A stretch of 64,000 nucleotides of DNA, taken from Adenophora triphylla var. japonica (taxonomy: Eukaryota > Streptophyta > Magnoliopsida > Asterales > Campanulaceae). Within the stretch, counting starts at the first letter, position 1, and each line of letters opens with the position of its first letter. A model generated the notes under the pieces. That model ran no database searches. It saw only the letters and a program-made list of their open reading frames with translations, and was not told where the DNA came from. Made by a program: the position numbers and the translations under genes. The DNA is taken from assembly GCA_022495995.1 (NCBI GenBank), contig JAFEMH010000531.1:1-64000 (forward strand). The letters run 5' to 3'. Shown piece after piece: positions 42,169 to 53,804 of this stretch.

Positions 42169-43208
42169 TCGGGGCAGTCACAGATATCCCACCAAATGTG
42201 CTCGGCAACTGGTGGTGGATTTGGGACCTCGGGTTGAGCTGTGCTAGAATGACTCTGAGTTGAACCAGTCTGGGGAGATTTACTGTTGGGCTCACCAGGA
42301 AGCAAATGGTTGGATTCTGCCGAGTAATGAGAGGCATTAGGATTCAGGGAAACAGGCACATATTTGTCCTTCAGGGGAGCCCCAGTCAGTTGGGGGATTG
42401 CCAATGTTCCGAAATGTCGTTTGGCTTCTTCGATCCAGGCCTGCTGTTTATTCTGGCGTTCCTCAAGAGCCCTGATGGCTAACCACATTTCCTCCGTTGT
42501 TCCCCAATCTTCATTCTCTCTGCTGTTGTTTGCAGGACCGGTATCATCTTGAGAGGGGACGCCCGACGATTGCTGAGGCATACCGAACTGAGCCATCCTT
42601 GACTGCTGTTGGAATGGTGGAGCTTTGAACTTCTGTTTGGGAGCTAGCTGATCTGTAAGTCGACGAACGGGAGTTCCTGCGGTGGTGGCATAGGAAGCTG
42701 AGGGTGGTATCCCGGGACGATTGAGAGTGGGAGTAGGACTTTCTTCATTCTTTATGGTAAAAGTGTCATCGGGATTGAGACTGACAGCCAAACCATGGCT
42801 CCTGAAGGCCCCCAGAAGGTTGTCAATTTGAGCTTCATGCCGCAGTCTCATCTGTTCTACCAACCGGATCCAATGTTGATCTGTCTGAGGGATCCCGGGG
42901 GGCGGAGTGATGTTGTCCCCATCGTTACCGGCTGATGCAGACATTCTGAAACCCGGAGTCGGAACAAATGGTGAAGCTGACGATGCGCTTGACTCTTCCC
43001 AACTGATCAAACGGTGACCCGGCGCCCGAAACCAAGCTTTGTGAGGAGCTGCGGGGGGAAAGACACGAGGGTTCAGATGTTTGGGAGTGAAGGAGGGTAG
43101 GTGTTTGGGCTTAGGGCTCATGCAACATGCAGTTATTTGTTCTTGTTTACTTAAAACGTATTTTATTAAACCTAAGCGGTTGGAAAAGATTGCTCTTCTT
43201 TTTCGCAA
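42087..43208 (-). pseudogene. gag N-terminal part of Tat-D, capsid domain missing
   Basis: 373-codon frame, Pro/Ser/Gln-rich, with RLVEQMRLRHEAQIDNLLG and EEMWLAIRALEERQNKQQAW helices, ending near WWDICDCPDCLERDYQDW, which aligns with the Tat-B SYDVCDCSAYLEYESQDM. The capsid phrases present in Tat-A and Tat-B (HTLKSSALRWF, VGEFYKRW) and the zinc knuckle are absent, so the central gag has been lost or replaced. It overlaps the next frame by 80 bp. Confidence 0.65.
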
Positions 43209-44376
43209 ACTACTCTGATTCCTGGATCAGTGGGCCCCATCACTACGCCTGCGGACCCTCAACCTGTAACCTCGAACAAGGGTTCCGTAGGGCAAGCAGG
43301 TCCCACCGACCGAAAAGAAAAACGATCCTAAAGTCTGGCGGGTAATCTAGTCTTAACGAGCATTCGATGTAAATTACGGACAAAGCTGACGTCAAAGGTC
43401 AAGATCATGTCCGGAGGGCTCGACGAAAAGTCGGCATGGCTCGGACTGATAAACGTCCATAATTGATCTTGACCCGTCGTTAGTTAGGCCGTAATTAGAC
43501 ATGGAATAATCATTAATCCTTGATGACTCAGTGTCATGCCGGGAGTCGGTGCATAAGTTGTGCCAGTCAAAGTCAAAGTCAAGGCGCCAGTCAATATCTG
43601 GTCAAAGTTTGCGGTGGAAAACCGGCATGACTTCGACTGATTAGTGTCCCCGAAAGATATTGACTTGGTATGCCGACTAAGGCTTGACAGGAAAGGTGTA
43701 TACACAGACCGGGCATGACACGGACCAAACTAAAAACCAACCGGGTCTCGGACAAAGTGTGTCACGGACAAGTGCATGGTCGACACGAGGCTCCAAGGGA
43801 TGTTTGGGTAGTCCCGTGCTCGCACCGAGAGGCGTAATAAGGCCAAACGGGCTGCTACTGGGATTTCCCCGGGTTAAGGACGTAGTGTGCAGTGTGAGGT
43901 CAAGTGCGCGTAGTGTGCAAGCAGTCTATCTTCTTTTTCTGAGTAAAATAGAAATTTTCATTGTCTTAAAGAGGATGATGCATGCAAAAAATTTGAAAAT
44001 GATTTTTTTTTTTAAATCTCTTTTTTTTTTTGAAAATTTTTTTTTTTTGAATTTTTTTTTGAATTTTTTTTTTTGAATTTTTTTTTCTGAAATTTTTTTT
44101 TGAAATTTTTTTTTTTGAAAGCAAATAAACACATAAGCACATAGGCACAAAAATTCAAACAGTTAAGAAAATGATTTCGACAGTCAAAATACCGATTCTT
44201 CCGGGACAGTCAAAACAACACGAAATGTGCAAAACAAACACACACACACAATACAAATGGTTTCAAATGCCGGGACGGAAGTTTGACCCACAAAAGCTTT
44301 TCTCCTTTTTTTTTTCTTTTTTTTTTTTTGGAAAATTTTTTTTTAAAAAAAAGATAAAGCTCATTTTCCTATTTTT
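43209..44376 (-). other. Untranslated leader of Tat-D
   Basis: Non-coding. Shares phrases with the Tat-A leader. Contains long T-rich homopolymer stretches (43985-44130, 44300-44350) which create artefactual Lys/Phe-rich frames. Confidence 0.55.
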
Positions 44377-44393
44377 CCCCAGCGGAGTCGCCA
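44377..44393 (-). promoter_or_regulatory. Primer binding site of Tat-D
   Basis: Plus strand CCCCAGCGGAGTCGCCA, minus TGGCGACTCCGCTGGGG: the tRNA-Arg-type PBS of Tat/Ogre elements. One base separates it from the LTR. Confidence 0.9.
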
Positions 44394-44394
44394 C

Positions 44395-46120
44395 TGTGAT
44401 GAATGTGTCCCGCCGCCAATTTTTCTTTTTGAAAAATCATTTAAAAAACACGGGAGTCGCCACGCCATTTTTATTTTAAGGGCCAAAACTTTGAAAAATG
44501 CCCGAGATTAGAGATTTGGGTTCGGAGGTCACGTTACACTCCGGGAAGAACGTTAGGGTTCACCCGGAATGCCTCGTAAAACGAGTCTTCCTAATTTGAA
44601 ACCATTTGTGTGTGTGTATGTGTGTTTTGGTTAAAATAAGTGCAAACTGAGAGAACTAAAAATTGATAACTCTTTGTAAGACATTAAAAAAGTCCCATGA
44701 TTTTTGGTATGATTTTAGGGTTGAGTTTTGGTACTCAAAAGACTCCTTGAAGTTGAAAGTCAATTCTGCCAGAATGAAAAAGACAGTGGACACTTGATTT
44801 TAAAATGGATTTAAGGGTTTTAAAACTTCAGAATCTGAGGAAAGTCAGAGAATTAAAGTTGTTTAAAACATCTTAAATAAGGTGACTGCAAAATATTTTC
44901 ATGATTGGAGATGATTTGATGGACCAAAACCTTCTGGAAATCACAGATGTGAAATCTGGATTTCCAGAGACTGCTAAACTGACTTTTGGAAAATAATTTG
45001 GAAAAGGGAGTTATACTCACGAAAAAATTAAGTAAAAATATTTCTGGAATCCTATGGATGTTGGATACAAAAAGTATTTTATAGTCAACACCAAGTTCCA
45101 AGTTTTTATGTGGCCAAAAAATTAGACAATGGACAGAGGTCTTAGAGAAAGGCTACTGGAGAGCAACATTCTCAAGAAGGAAAATGTGATTTAAAGGGGG
45201 TTTGCATCCATGCTTTGTCCCCATTTCCTTAGGCTTTGATTAGTGATCACTAAACTTGTTTAGTGGTGATCTACTATATCAAGCCATCCTTAGGGTACAT
45301 TAGGACTTGAAGCATTTCATTTGCTTGGGAAGGGGAGATTTAACCTTGAAATAAAGATTTTTTGTATGAAAATGATTTTTGGAAAACACTTTTAAGTGAG
45401 TAAGAAATAATTTGGACCTTTTAAAATGGTTTAGAGGGAATGTTGATCCTTATAGAAGATCATCCATGGAGATGAACTTCCATGGAGATCCTCTTGGATC
45501 TAGGGCAAGGGATGGCCAACAAACAAGTTACATCTTTGAAATATGAGATGCATGCATGGATGAGGGAGGTTTAGGGTAAGGAGAGGGAGGGATTTCCAAT
45601 GGTGTTATCCTATCTTCCTTGTGTTTGTGTTTGAGGCTTGAATCTAGTGAGTATTTGGTGAGTGAGATTTGGGAAAATAATCAAGAGAAAAAGTGGCAAT
45701 TCAAGGAATTCCCACTGTTTTCTCTAGTATTTTCGCCAAGGTGCTTGCTGTGAGTGAATTGTGTCTTCTATTTCTGAGACTGAGGGGCTCTATTTATAGG
45801 CCTCTGAAAATTACAAAACCATCCGCGCGGACCTGAATGTAAGCGTGCACTGTTCATTAAATGCTGCTCCAGGCTTTGGACAAAGGGAATATATTTTCAA
45901 AATAAGCAACCAGTTGTTGTTTTACAGATTTCCTTTTTCGAATTTTTTTCTTTTGTGAGATTCTTTCCCTTGTTTAACTCTAAATAGCAATCCCCAACTT
46001 ACCCTTGCTTTGTTAGAAAAGTTAGGTTTTGTTAGAAAAGTTAAGGCTTAGGTTAAGAATGTGAAGGCTTTCGTTAGTTTTCTAACGGAAATACTAACAA
46101 TTCAAATTGGAGCACTTACA
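44395..46120 (-). repeat. 5' LTR of Tat-D (right copy, 1.73 kb)
   Basis: TGTGATGAAT...GAGCACTTACA. TATA (minus) at 45791-45798, TCCGCGCGGA at 45822-45831 just upstream of it in element sense, and GGAGTCGCCA at 44453-44462. Confidence 0.88.
45791..45831 (-). promoter_or_regulatory. Tat-D LTR core promoter: TATA box plus TCCGCGCGGA
   Basis: Minus strand: TCCGCGCGGA, 23 bp, then TATAAATA. The left LTR has the same layout at 28766-28804 with one CpG mutated. Confidence 0.6.
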
Positions 46121-47082
46121 TCTGGATGCTATGTATTTCTGGAAATTAAGTTTATAGGGCTATGCTAGATTAATTCATTGTTTATGCATGCGTAGTTAAT
46201 TAAAATATTATTTTATTAATTGTTGCGATGCATGAATTATGTGTTCTTAAATGTTAAGAATTTTAGATGTTTAGTTGAAACAATATATTGCAATTTCCTG
46301 AATGTTTAGATTGAAACATTAAAATTTTGATTTTATGATTGTTTATGAGAAACAAGTCATTTTTACGCGAAATTTAAAAGGAAACTGATTGTTTATAAAA
46401 GGTAGTGATTATGTTGCCAAATCAGAGCTGATTTCTGATTGTGCATGTCTAGGAGAGTTCTGTCTAAGGAGAGATTTGGTACTTAAGTAGTCCTTGTGGC
46501 TCACCTATCTTCCTGGGAACTTACCTGGTGCACGATTATGACTATCTTTGCTGATATGCTTATAATCTACTTTTAAGAACCTTCATTTAACTTTTAAGTT
46601 CTTTATGTCAATTCATGATTAAAACACTTGAGACCATTCGGATAGTTTTGGGTGGGCTTGCCATAGCAAGGTACTTTGATTCTATTCGTATGCGAGCAAG
46701 ATGAGGAAATAGTGGTTCCTATACGTTTAAAGTGAATGAACTTAATTGAGTTATCAAAATGGTTTTGGACCCAAGGCATAAGATGAGATTAAAATATGCC
46801 TAGACATATAATGTCTTGAATAAATCTCATAAAAGATATAAGAGTCATATATGTGATATAATTGATGTTTTTACCTAATTAATTTAGTTTTGAGTGGTTT
46901 GCCATAGCAAACTTGAAATTAAATTAAAGTTGGATCTTAGCCCATTAAATGTATATTATGCTTATTTGCATTGGAAGGTGTATAATTTAGTGGGAGCATT
47001 TTATGTAAATGCATCATACTTCTCATATGATATGTTTACTTATATGTGTTCATATTTTATGTATATCTTTTTTGTAGAATAA
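46121..47082 (+). other. Leader of the copia element
   Basis: AT-rich, non-coding. A 3' splice-like TTTTTTTGTAG ends six bases before the gag ATG, so a leader intron is possible. No PBS is seen. Confidence 0.45.
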
Positions 47083-50000
47083 ATGGCATCAAACAATAAT
47101 CATCTGTCACTGCGATCTCTCCTTGAGAAGGAAAAATTGGAGGAGAATGGTACAAACTATATGGATTGAATCCGTAGCGTGAGAATTGTTCTCAGGCAAG
47201 AGGAAAAACTGTACGTTCTCGAGGAACCTATTCCACCTGAACCTGCTGCCAATGCTACTAGGGCATTGAAGGATCAATATCTGAAGCACAAGCGTGATTC
47301 TACAGATGTTGGTTGCCTCATGCTCTCCGCCATGTGTAAGAACCTTCAGAAGGATCTTGAGCACTTGGGGACAGTTGATCTGAACAATCGACTGATGGAA
47401 ATGTTCCAAGTACAAGCTAGGCAAGAAAGGTATAACACAGTTAAGGTCTTGACCTCATGCAAGATGAGTGAAGGACAAGCTGTTGGTCCCCATGCTCTTA
47501 AGTTGAAGGGCCACATTGAGCATCTTGAAAGGCTCAATTTTCCAATTAGCCAAGAGTTGGCTACCGACATAATATTGAATTCATTGCCCAAAAGTTTTAG
47601 TAATTTCATAATGCACTATAACATGGGAGGCATGAATAAAAACCTTTCCGAGATAGTTCAAATGTTGAACACCGCGGAAACCAATATTGTCGAGAAGAAA
47701 ACCGATCAAGTGCTGATGGTTAACAAGGGGAAGGGTTTCAAGGGTAAGGGAAAGGCAAAAGTTGTCAATCCTAAGGCAAATGTTGCCAAATCCAAAGAGT
47801 CTGCCAAGCCTAAAGAGGCTAAGACCAAGTCCCAAGAGGACGCAGTCTGCTTCCATTGCAATGAGATTGGACATTGGAGGAGAAACTGCACAAAATACAA
47901 GGAAGCACTGAAGAAGAGCAAAGAAGTTGCTTCGACTTCAGGTATCTTTGTTATAGATATATTCCTATCTACTTCTAGTTCTTGGGTATTGGATACCGGA
48001 TGTGGAACTCACATTTGTTTAAATGTGCAGGGTCTAAAGAACAGAAGGATGCTTGAGGAAGGTGAAGTGGACCTACGTGTGGGGAATGGAGCAAGAGTTG
48101 CTGCATTAGCCGTAGGAACTTATGAAGTTACTTTACCTAGTGGACTAATACTTGTTTTGAACAATTGTTATTACGTTCCAGCTTTAAGTAGGAATATTAT
48201 TTCGATTTCATGTTTAGATAATGAAGGTTTTAATTTTCTTATATGTGATAAGAAGTTTTTCATTTACAAGAGTGATATGCATTATTGTACTGCTGTTTCA
48301 TTCAATGGCCTTTATATCCTTGATGTTGAAAATCGTGATAATGATGTCTATAACATTAACAAGAGATCTAAACCCAATGATGTAAACCACACTTACTTAT
48401 GGCATTGTCGTCTTGGCCATATAAATGAGAAACGCATTTCTAAACTTCACAAAGATGGATTTTTAGACTCACGTGATTATGAATCTTATGAGACATGCGA
48501 ATCTTGTTTACTTGGCAAGATGACCAAGGACCCATTTACCAAAACTGGTGAAAGGGCTGGCGACTTATTAGGCCTCATACATACCGATGTGTGTGGACCT
48601 ATGAGTAGCGATGCTAGGGGAGGATTTCGGTACTTCATAACATTCACTGACAATTATAGTAGATTTGGATATGTTTATCTAATGAAACATAAAAGTGAAT
48701 CGTTTGAGATATTTCGAATATTTCAAAATGAGGTGCAAAACCAACTTGGAAAAACTATTAAAGTACTTCGATTCGATCGAGGTGGCGAATATTTGAGCCA
48801 AGAATTTGACAGTCATCTTAAGAGTTGTGGAATCATTTCAGAACTCTCTCCACCTGGAACACCACAATGAAATGGTGTGTCTGAGAGGAGGAATAGAACT
48901 TTGTTGGACATGGTGCATTCTATGATGAGTCAAGTTGAGCTTCCTTTATCCTTTTGGGGACATGCACTAGAAACTGCTGCTTTCACTATAAACAGAGTTC
49001 CTACCAAATCGGTTCAAAAGACCCCATATGAGATGTGGCATGGAAGAAAATCTAGTTTGTCTTTCATGAAGATTTGGGGTTGCGATGCATATGTCAAGAA
49101 GTTAACTTCTGACAAGCTAGCACCAAAGTCTGATAAATGTGTTTTCGTGGGTTATCCTAAGGAAATCAAATGATACTATTTCTACAACCGAAACGAGAAT
49201 AAAGTGTTTGTTGCTCGGAATGGTACTTTCTTAGAAAAGGAGTTTCTTTGCAAAAGAACCAGTGGGAGTAAAATAGATCTCGAAGAAACTCGAGAACCCA
49301 AAAACAACATTGAACCTATAGTAGAGACTGAACCAAGTTCACAAGTAGTTGTGGAACCGGTTCAAGATGCGCAAGTTCTTCGCCGAAGTGGTAGGTCACG
49401 ATCCGAACCTGAGAGACATGGATTTCTCGTTACGGAAAGTGATGAAGTGGAGTTAATCGAAAATGATGAACCTACTTGCTATCAAGAAGCGAATGATCCA
49501 CCCGAAGGTGTAAAAACCATAGGGTGCAAATGGGTCTTCAAGAAGAAGACCGACATGGATGGGAAGGTGCACACCTATAAGGCTAGGCTTGTAGCTAAGA
49601 GATATAGGCAGATTCATGGCATCGACTATGATGAAACCTTTTCGCCTGTAGCTATAGTTTAAGTCTATTAGAATTTTAATTGCCATAGCCGCATATTATG
49701 ACTATGAGATATGGCAAATGGATGTCAAAACAGCTTTCCTTAATGGGAAGTTACTTGAGGATGTATACATGATACAACCTGAAGGTTTTATCAGTCCAGA
49801 AAATTCTAACAGGGTGTGTAAGTTGCAGAAATCCATTTATGGATTGAAGCAAGCTTCAAGGAGTTGGAATCTGCGTTTTGATGAAGCAATCAAGGAGTTT
49901 GGCTTTATCAAGAACGAAGATGAACCTTGTGTATACAAGAAAATTAGTGGGAGTGTAGCACTATTTTTAGTGTTGTATGTCGACGATATCTTACTCATTG

Positions 50001-50968
50001 GAAATGATATTCCTGCACTACAGACTGTCAAGTCTTGGTTGGGAAAGTGCTTTTCGATGAAAGATATGGGCGAAGCTGCATATATCCTTGGTATCAAGAT
50101 CTATAGAGATAGATCCAAGAGGATGATTGGTTTAAGTCAAAGTACTTACATTGACAAGGTTCTTAGAAGATTCCAAATGAAAAATTCTAAAAGAGGAAAC
50201 TTGCCAATGTTGCATGGTGCATCTCTTAGCAAGACTCAAACTCCTAAGACTAATGATGAGCGAAAGAGAATGAATGGTATTCCATATGCTTCGGCAATTG
50301 GGTCTATCATGTATGCTATGTTATGTACTAGACCCGATGTCTCGTGTGCTCTAAGCATGACGAGTAGGTACCAATCGAATCCCGGTGAACCACATTGGAT
50401 AGCAGTCAAGAATATCCTCAAGTACTTACGAAGAACTAAGGATGTATTCTTTGTCTTTGGAGGAATGGAAGAAGATCTTGTAGTAAAAGGCTACACAGAT
50501 GCTAGCTTCCAAACCGACAAGGATGATTTCAGATCGCAGTCTGGATTTTTATTTACGCTAAATGGAGGCACTGTGAGTTGGAAGAGTTCCAAGCATAGTA
50601 CCGTCGCTGATTCTACAACCGAATCTGAGTACATAGCGGCATCTGATGCAGCTAAGGAAGTCGTTTGGATCAAAAAGTTCATTAGTGATTTGGAAGTCGT
50701 TCCAAGCATCAGAGAACCTATTGAACTTTACTGTGACAACAATGGTGCCATTGCACAAGCAAAGGAACCAAGGTCACACCAGAGATCCAAACACATACTT
50801 CGACGTTTCCACATTATCCGAGAGATATGTGAGAGGGAAGACGTAAAGATATGCAGAGTAGGCACTGATGACAACGTGGCGGATCCATTAACTAAGGCTC
50901 TTCCGCAAGCTAAGCATGATGGTCATGTTAGGTCCATGGGTATTCGATACATGGGAGATTGGGCCTAG
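47083..50968 (+). pseudogene. gag-pol of the copia element, three stops and a frameshift
   Basis: gag from ATG 47083 (UBN2-like helical part, CFHCNEIGHWRRNC zinc knuckle at about 47848), protease DTGCGTHI (about 47992), GAG-pre-integrase WHCRLGHINEKRISKLH, integrase core (HTDVCGP, FDRGGEYL, SERRNR), RT (MDVKTAFLNGKL, catalytic YVDDILLIG) and RNase H (YTDASFQTD, TESEYIAASDA). Defects: TGA at 47167, TGA at 48868 (inside the integrase Glu block), TGA at 49171, and a frameshift near 49660 between INT and RT. Typical Ty1/copia order (INT before RT). Dead. Confidence 0.88.
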
Positions 50969-50982
50969 TGCAAGTGGGAGAC

Positions 50983-52342
50983 TGTTAGTGTTATGCCCTA
51001 GGCCTATGATTGATAGACTTATGTGTTGATATTATTTATTATTATATGAGATGTTTATCATTTGATTATTATATGTTTTGTATATTTGTTTATAATAATC
51101 TCCGTCCCTGATTATTAAGAGAATAATTAGTATAAATGTTAATGGATAATCATATGATGATTATATGCATAGAGATGCACATTAAATTTATGGGTACTTG
51201 TTAGAGAACAAGTGACTAGACTTGACCCGCATGAGATTTATGTCATGGTCAAATGTCATAATTAAATCTCATAAGGTCACTTCATTTAGTCCCTAGACCT
51301 GAGATTATCATAACCTTACATATGATGAAAGTCATGTTTGATTTTAGCCAAACGATATCTTAACACGATATTTATAAAGGCTATCTTTGGCATGATCGGA
51401 TTCATGATGGAAAGGATGATAAGTCAAGATGGAATTTGTCCCTCGAAAGAGAGATGTTTTGCTTGGGCCCCTCGATGAGTGATAATGATGAAAGTGTATG
51501 GTCATACCCCAATGTGATTGGAATTATCATTATACTCGGAATCGAGAAAGCATTGAACAAAGACAAGTTGACGAGGACCATGACTTATGTTCAATATAAC
51601 ATCGTAAGACAAAGGGAGAAATGGAAGTGTACCATTGGAAATGTGAACTCTTACGTTACATTATTTGGGTAGACATAATGGCTTGCTAGAGTCCGCTTAT
51701 GTCTTATGAGGGACGATATGATCGAACTCATTGCCAACATAATGTAATCCTATTGGGTCACACACAACTAGAATGAATTGAATAAACCAGAGGAAGAATG
51801 ATTGAGAGAAACCTGATGTGACTTAATGTATCGCGCGACAGAACTAGTCCATGGGACTCGTCTGGTCGTGCGACACTCTAAGACCATAGAGGTATTTTCG
51901 GACTGGTTTCCTAATTTGATTAGGAAACAAATATTGATGCTAAAGTAGTATAAATATAACAGTCTGTCAGCCCTAAAAAGCTAGCCAAAATTCTGAAAAG
52001 AAATTCACAACATATATTCTCAATATTCTTCATAGGTTTAAGAGATCTAGCAATCTTCAAAAGAATCTTTTCTTGGTTCATTCAAAGGTGTGGATACCGA
52101 AAGAGGGTCTTCGCTCGTTCATCGATCAAGGCCTAGAGTTCAAGCAATCTGAAGAACGAAGTTTGTGATTCGAAATCACATAATCAAATCGTTTGATAGC
52201 TCAAGAACGGAAAGCGTTCAAGGTTGGTTATTTCTATCTCATAGGAATTCAAATTAATTGTATAGAACGGATCCTAGGCTCCTTGGGTTTTGTGTTAATT
52301 AGATGCTTAATTCCGCTGTGCATGGACCCATAAAACCCAACA
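50983..52342 (+). repeat. 3' LTR of the copia element (1.36 kb)
   Basis: Preceded by purine-rich AAGTGGGAGAC. Starts TGTTAGTGTT and ends AACCCAACA. TATAAATA at 51949-51956. CG palindromes TCGCGCGA (51831-51838) and GTCGTGCGACAC (51865-51876) lie about 75-120 bp upstream. The following GTTTT is the candidate target duplication. Confidence 0.8.
51831..51956 (+). promoter_or_regulatory. Copia LTR core promoter: two CG palindromes and TATA box
   Basis: TCGCGCGA at 51831, GTCGTGCGAC at 51865 and TATAAATA at 51949. Parallels the layout in the Tat LTRs. Confidence 0.55.
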
Positions 52343-52367
52343 GTTTTCTCACCATTTGAGAACCAAT

Positions 52368-52490
52368 GGTTACAACATTGTTACATGTTGTCTTTTCAAC
52401 TTGGTTACAACATTGTTACATGTTGTCTTTTCCACTTGGTAATAACATTGACATGTTATCCCCGTCAAGTGGTTGTAACATTTACATGTT
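52368..52490. repeat. 35-bp tandem repeat
   Basis: Two exact-looking units of GGTTACAACATTGTTACATGTTGTC plus tail at 52368 and 52403, then two diverged units at 52438 and 52471. Each holds an ACATGT-centred inverted repeat. Confidence 0.75.
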
Positions 52491-52715
52491 ACCAATGAAC
52501 AACAAAGAGTCCATAATCAACGAAGCAGTCCCAATGTAAAAATATCCAAGAAAAAGGGAAAAATGCCCCACAAGACTAAGATGTTGAACCAACCCAACAT
52601 CTCCAAAAAAAGCTAATGTATTGACTCTTATGAGTCCTTACAAATTAAAAAATCTCCTTGAGGATAAACCCTCATCAAATTGTTTTTGAAAGAAAAAGAG
52701 ATAAACATCTTATAG

Positions 52716-53401
52716 TCATTCAGTATTACTGTCTTGAGCATCATCAACCTGCTCAATCTTCTTGGAGGTAACCTCACTAGCTTTTTCATCAATAATCCTC
52801 TGCAAAGCTGCATTATCATCATCCAAGTCCCAGTTCACGTGCTCCCTTCTTGGTATTCCTTGATCATTTGGATTCTTGCTTCAAAAACTACCTTCGCAGT
52901 TTCGTTCACCATATCATCACGTTGTATTCTCATCTCCCTCTCATGTCTCACGTCAACACTAGCAATTCTAGATCTCCATTTAAAATTTCTTCATCTTTAG
53001 CCCTGACTTCCAATCTCTTCTCTCTCAGTATCTTAGCAGCATCTTTCAGATCCTTCTCATATTCAGATCTATCCATGTCTAAGGTGTCGCATTTAACCTT
53101 CCACATTATGATTTCTTTAGACATCAACTTGGCAATCGAGACAGCCTGTTATCAACAAACAAGTGATATCGACCAGAATGAAAGAGGATCTCTATACAAA
53201 AATTCGAATAACCAAATTACATGACTCTCTAGCACCTCCTCACTCTGAGTCTGCTTCTCCGCATTGGTATCTTGATCCTCTCTTTTCCTCTTCAAAATAA
53301 CTTTATCGTCCGCCTTAGGTATGTTCTCTTCTACTTTCTTCTTGCCTTTATACTTAGCCACAATGTCATTCGTCGTAAAGCCGGATCGAGTCACTGCAAG
53401 T

Positions 53402-53406
<5 letters not shown>
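52716..53406 (-). pseudogene. Broken coiled-coil gene fragment with one intron
   Basis: Minus strand. The first exon (about 53406-53220) is Lys/Glu-rich (KGKKKVEEN, LKRKREDQDT, KQTQSEEVLE). Intron about 53219-53149, starting GTAATTTG and ending GATAACAG. The second exon continues AVSIAKLMSKEIIMW and a highly charged helix (EYEKDLKDAAKILREKRLE), then two frameshifts, and ends NTE before a stop near 52717. A charged coiled-coil C-terminus like those of PMD-type and other retroelement accessory proteins. I cannot name the family. Confidence 0.5.

Positions 53407-53480
<74 letters not shown>
53406..53480. repeat. (TA)n microsatellite
   Basis: About 37 perfect TA units. Confidence 0.97.
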
Positions 53481-53483
<3 letters not shown>

Positions 53484-53804
53484 TAGTATGGACTTGTCGA
53501 AGAAACCGATCTGATGGTATGATGAATCAAGCTCACTTTTTGAAGAAATGTTGCAACTTTGGATTTGGCGAATACGGATGGAGATTGCACCCTCTAGGCT
53601 GATCTCGCCATAATATAGGAAAAGACACCAGGTATGGAAGGGATTCGAAAAGATTTGATGATATTAGGTCCATCCGAGAACGACGGTTATTGATTCTTAT
53701 CATGACTCTGTACCTTCCTTCCAATCGTCACATGAGGATATTCTTGTCAAAATATTAAAACCTTCTGTATTCAACTTGGAAAGCCTTAATATTTTGGGGG
53801 CAAT
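53481..53804. other. Non-coding stretch ending in a polypurine-like tract
   Basis: No convincing frame. It ends ATTTTGGGGGCAAT directly before the LTR at 53805, so it may be the 3' end of a degraded plus-strand retroelement. Confidence 0.4.

Larger units (their letters stand above)
27243..46120 (-). mobile_element. Tat-D: 18.9-kb Tat-lineage Ty3/gypsy element with antisense genes
   Basis: Two LTRs (27243-29089 and 44395-46120), both TGTGA...CACTTACA. PBS at 44377-44393. Degraded gag, protease, RT, two RNase H domains and integrase run right to left. A 7.5-kb region between pol and the 3' LTR holds tandem repeats and two plus-strand genes. Great length, tRNA-Arg PBS, double RNase H, antisense genes and 3' UTR repeats are all hallmarks of the Tat/Ogre group. 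The 5-bp flanks differ (CCTTT at left, TCTGG at right), so there is no simple target duplication. Confidence 0.85.
46121..52342 (+). mobile_element. Ty1/copia element without visible 5' LTR
   Basis: Leader, gag-pol with several stops, and a 3' LTR (50983-52342). The 5' LTR and PBS are missing: the Tat-D LTR ends at 46120 and the leader starts at once. The missing 5' part is not found on the other side of Tat-D. Confidence 0.8.

Noticed and set aside
43926..44350. Frames rich in Lys/Phe in the Tat-D leader
   Set aside because: Low-complexity T tracts, no coding signal.
46400..46440. A copia PBS in the word AAATCAGAGCTGAT
   Set aside because: It lacks the TGG start and the spacing to any LTR edge, so it is not a convincing tRNA-Met binding site.
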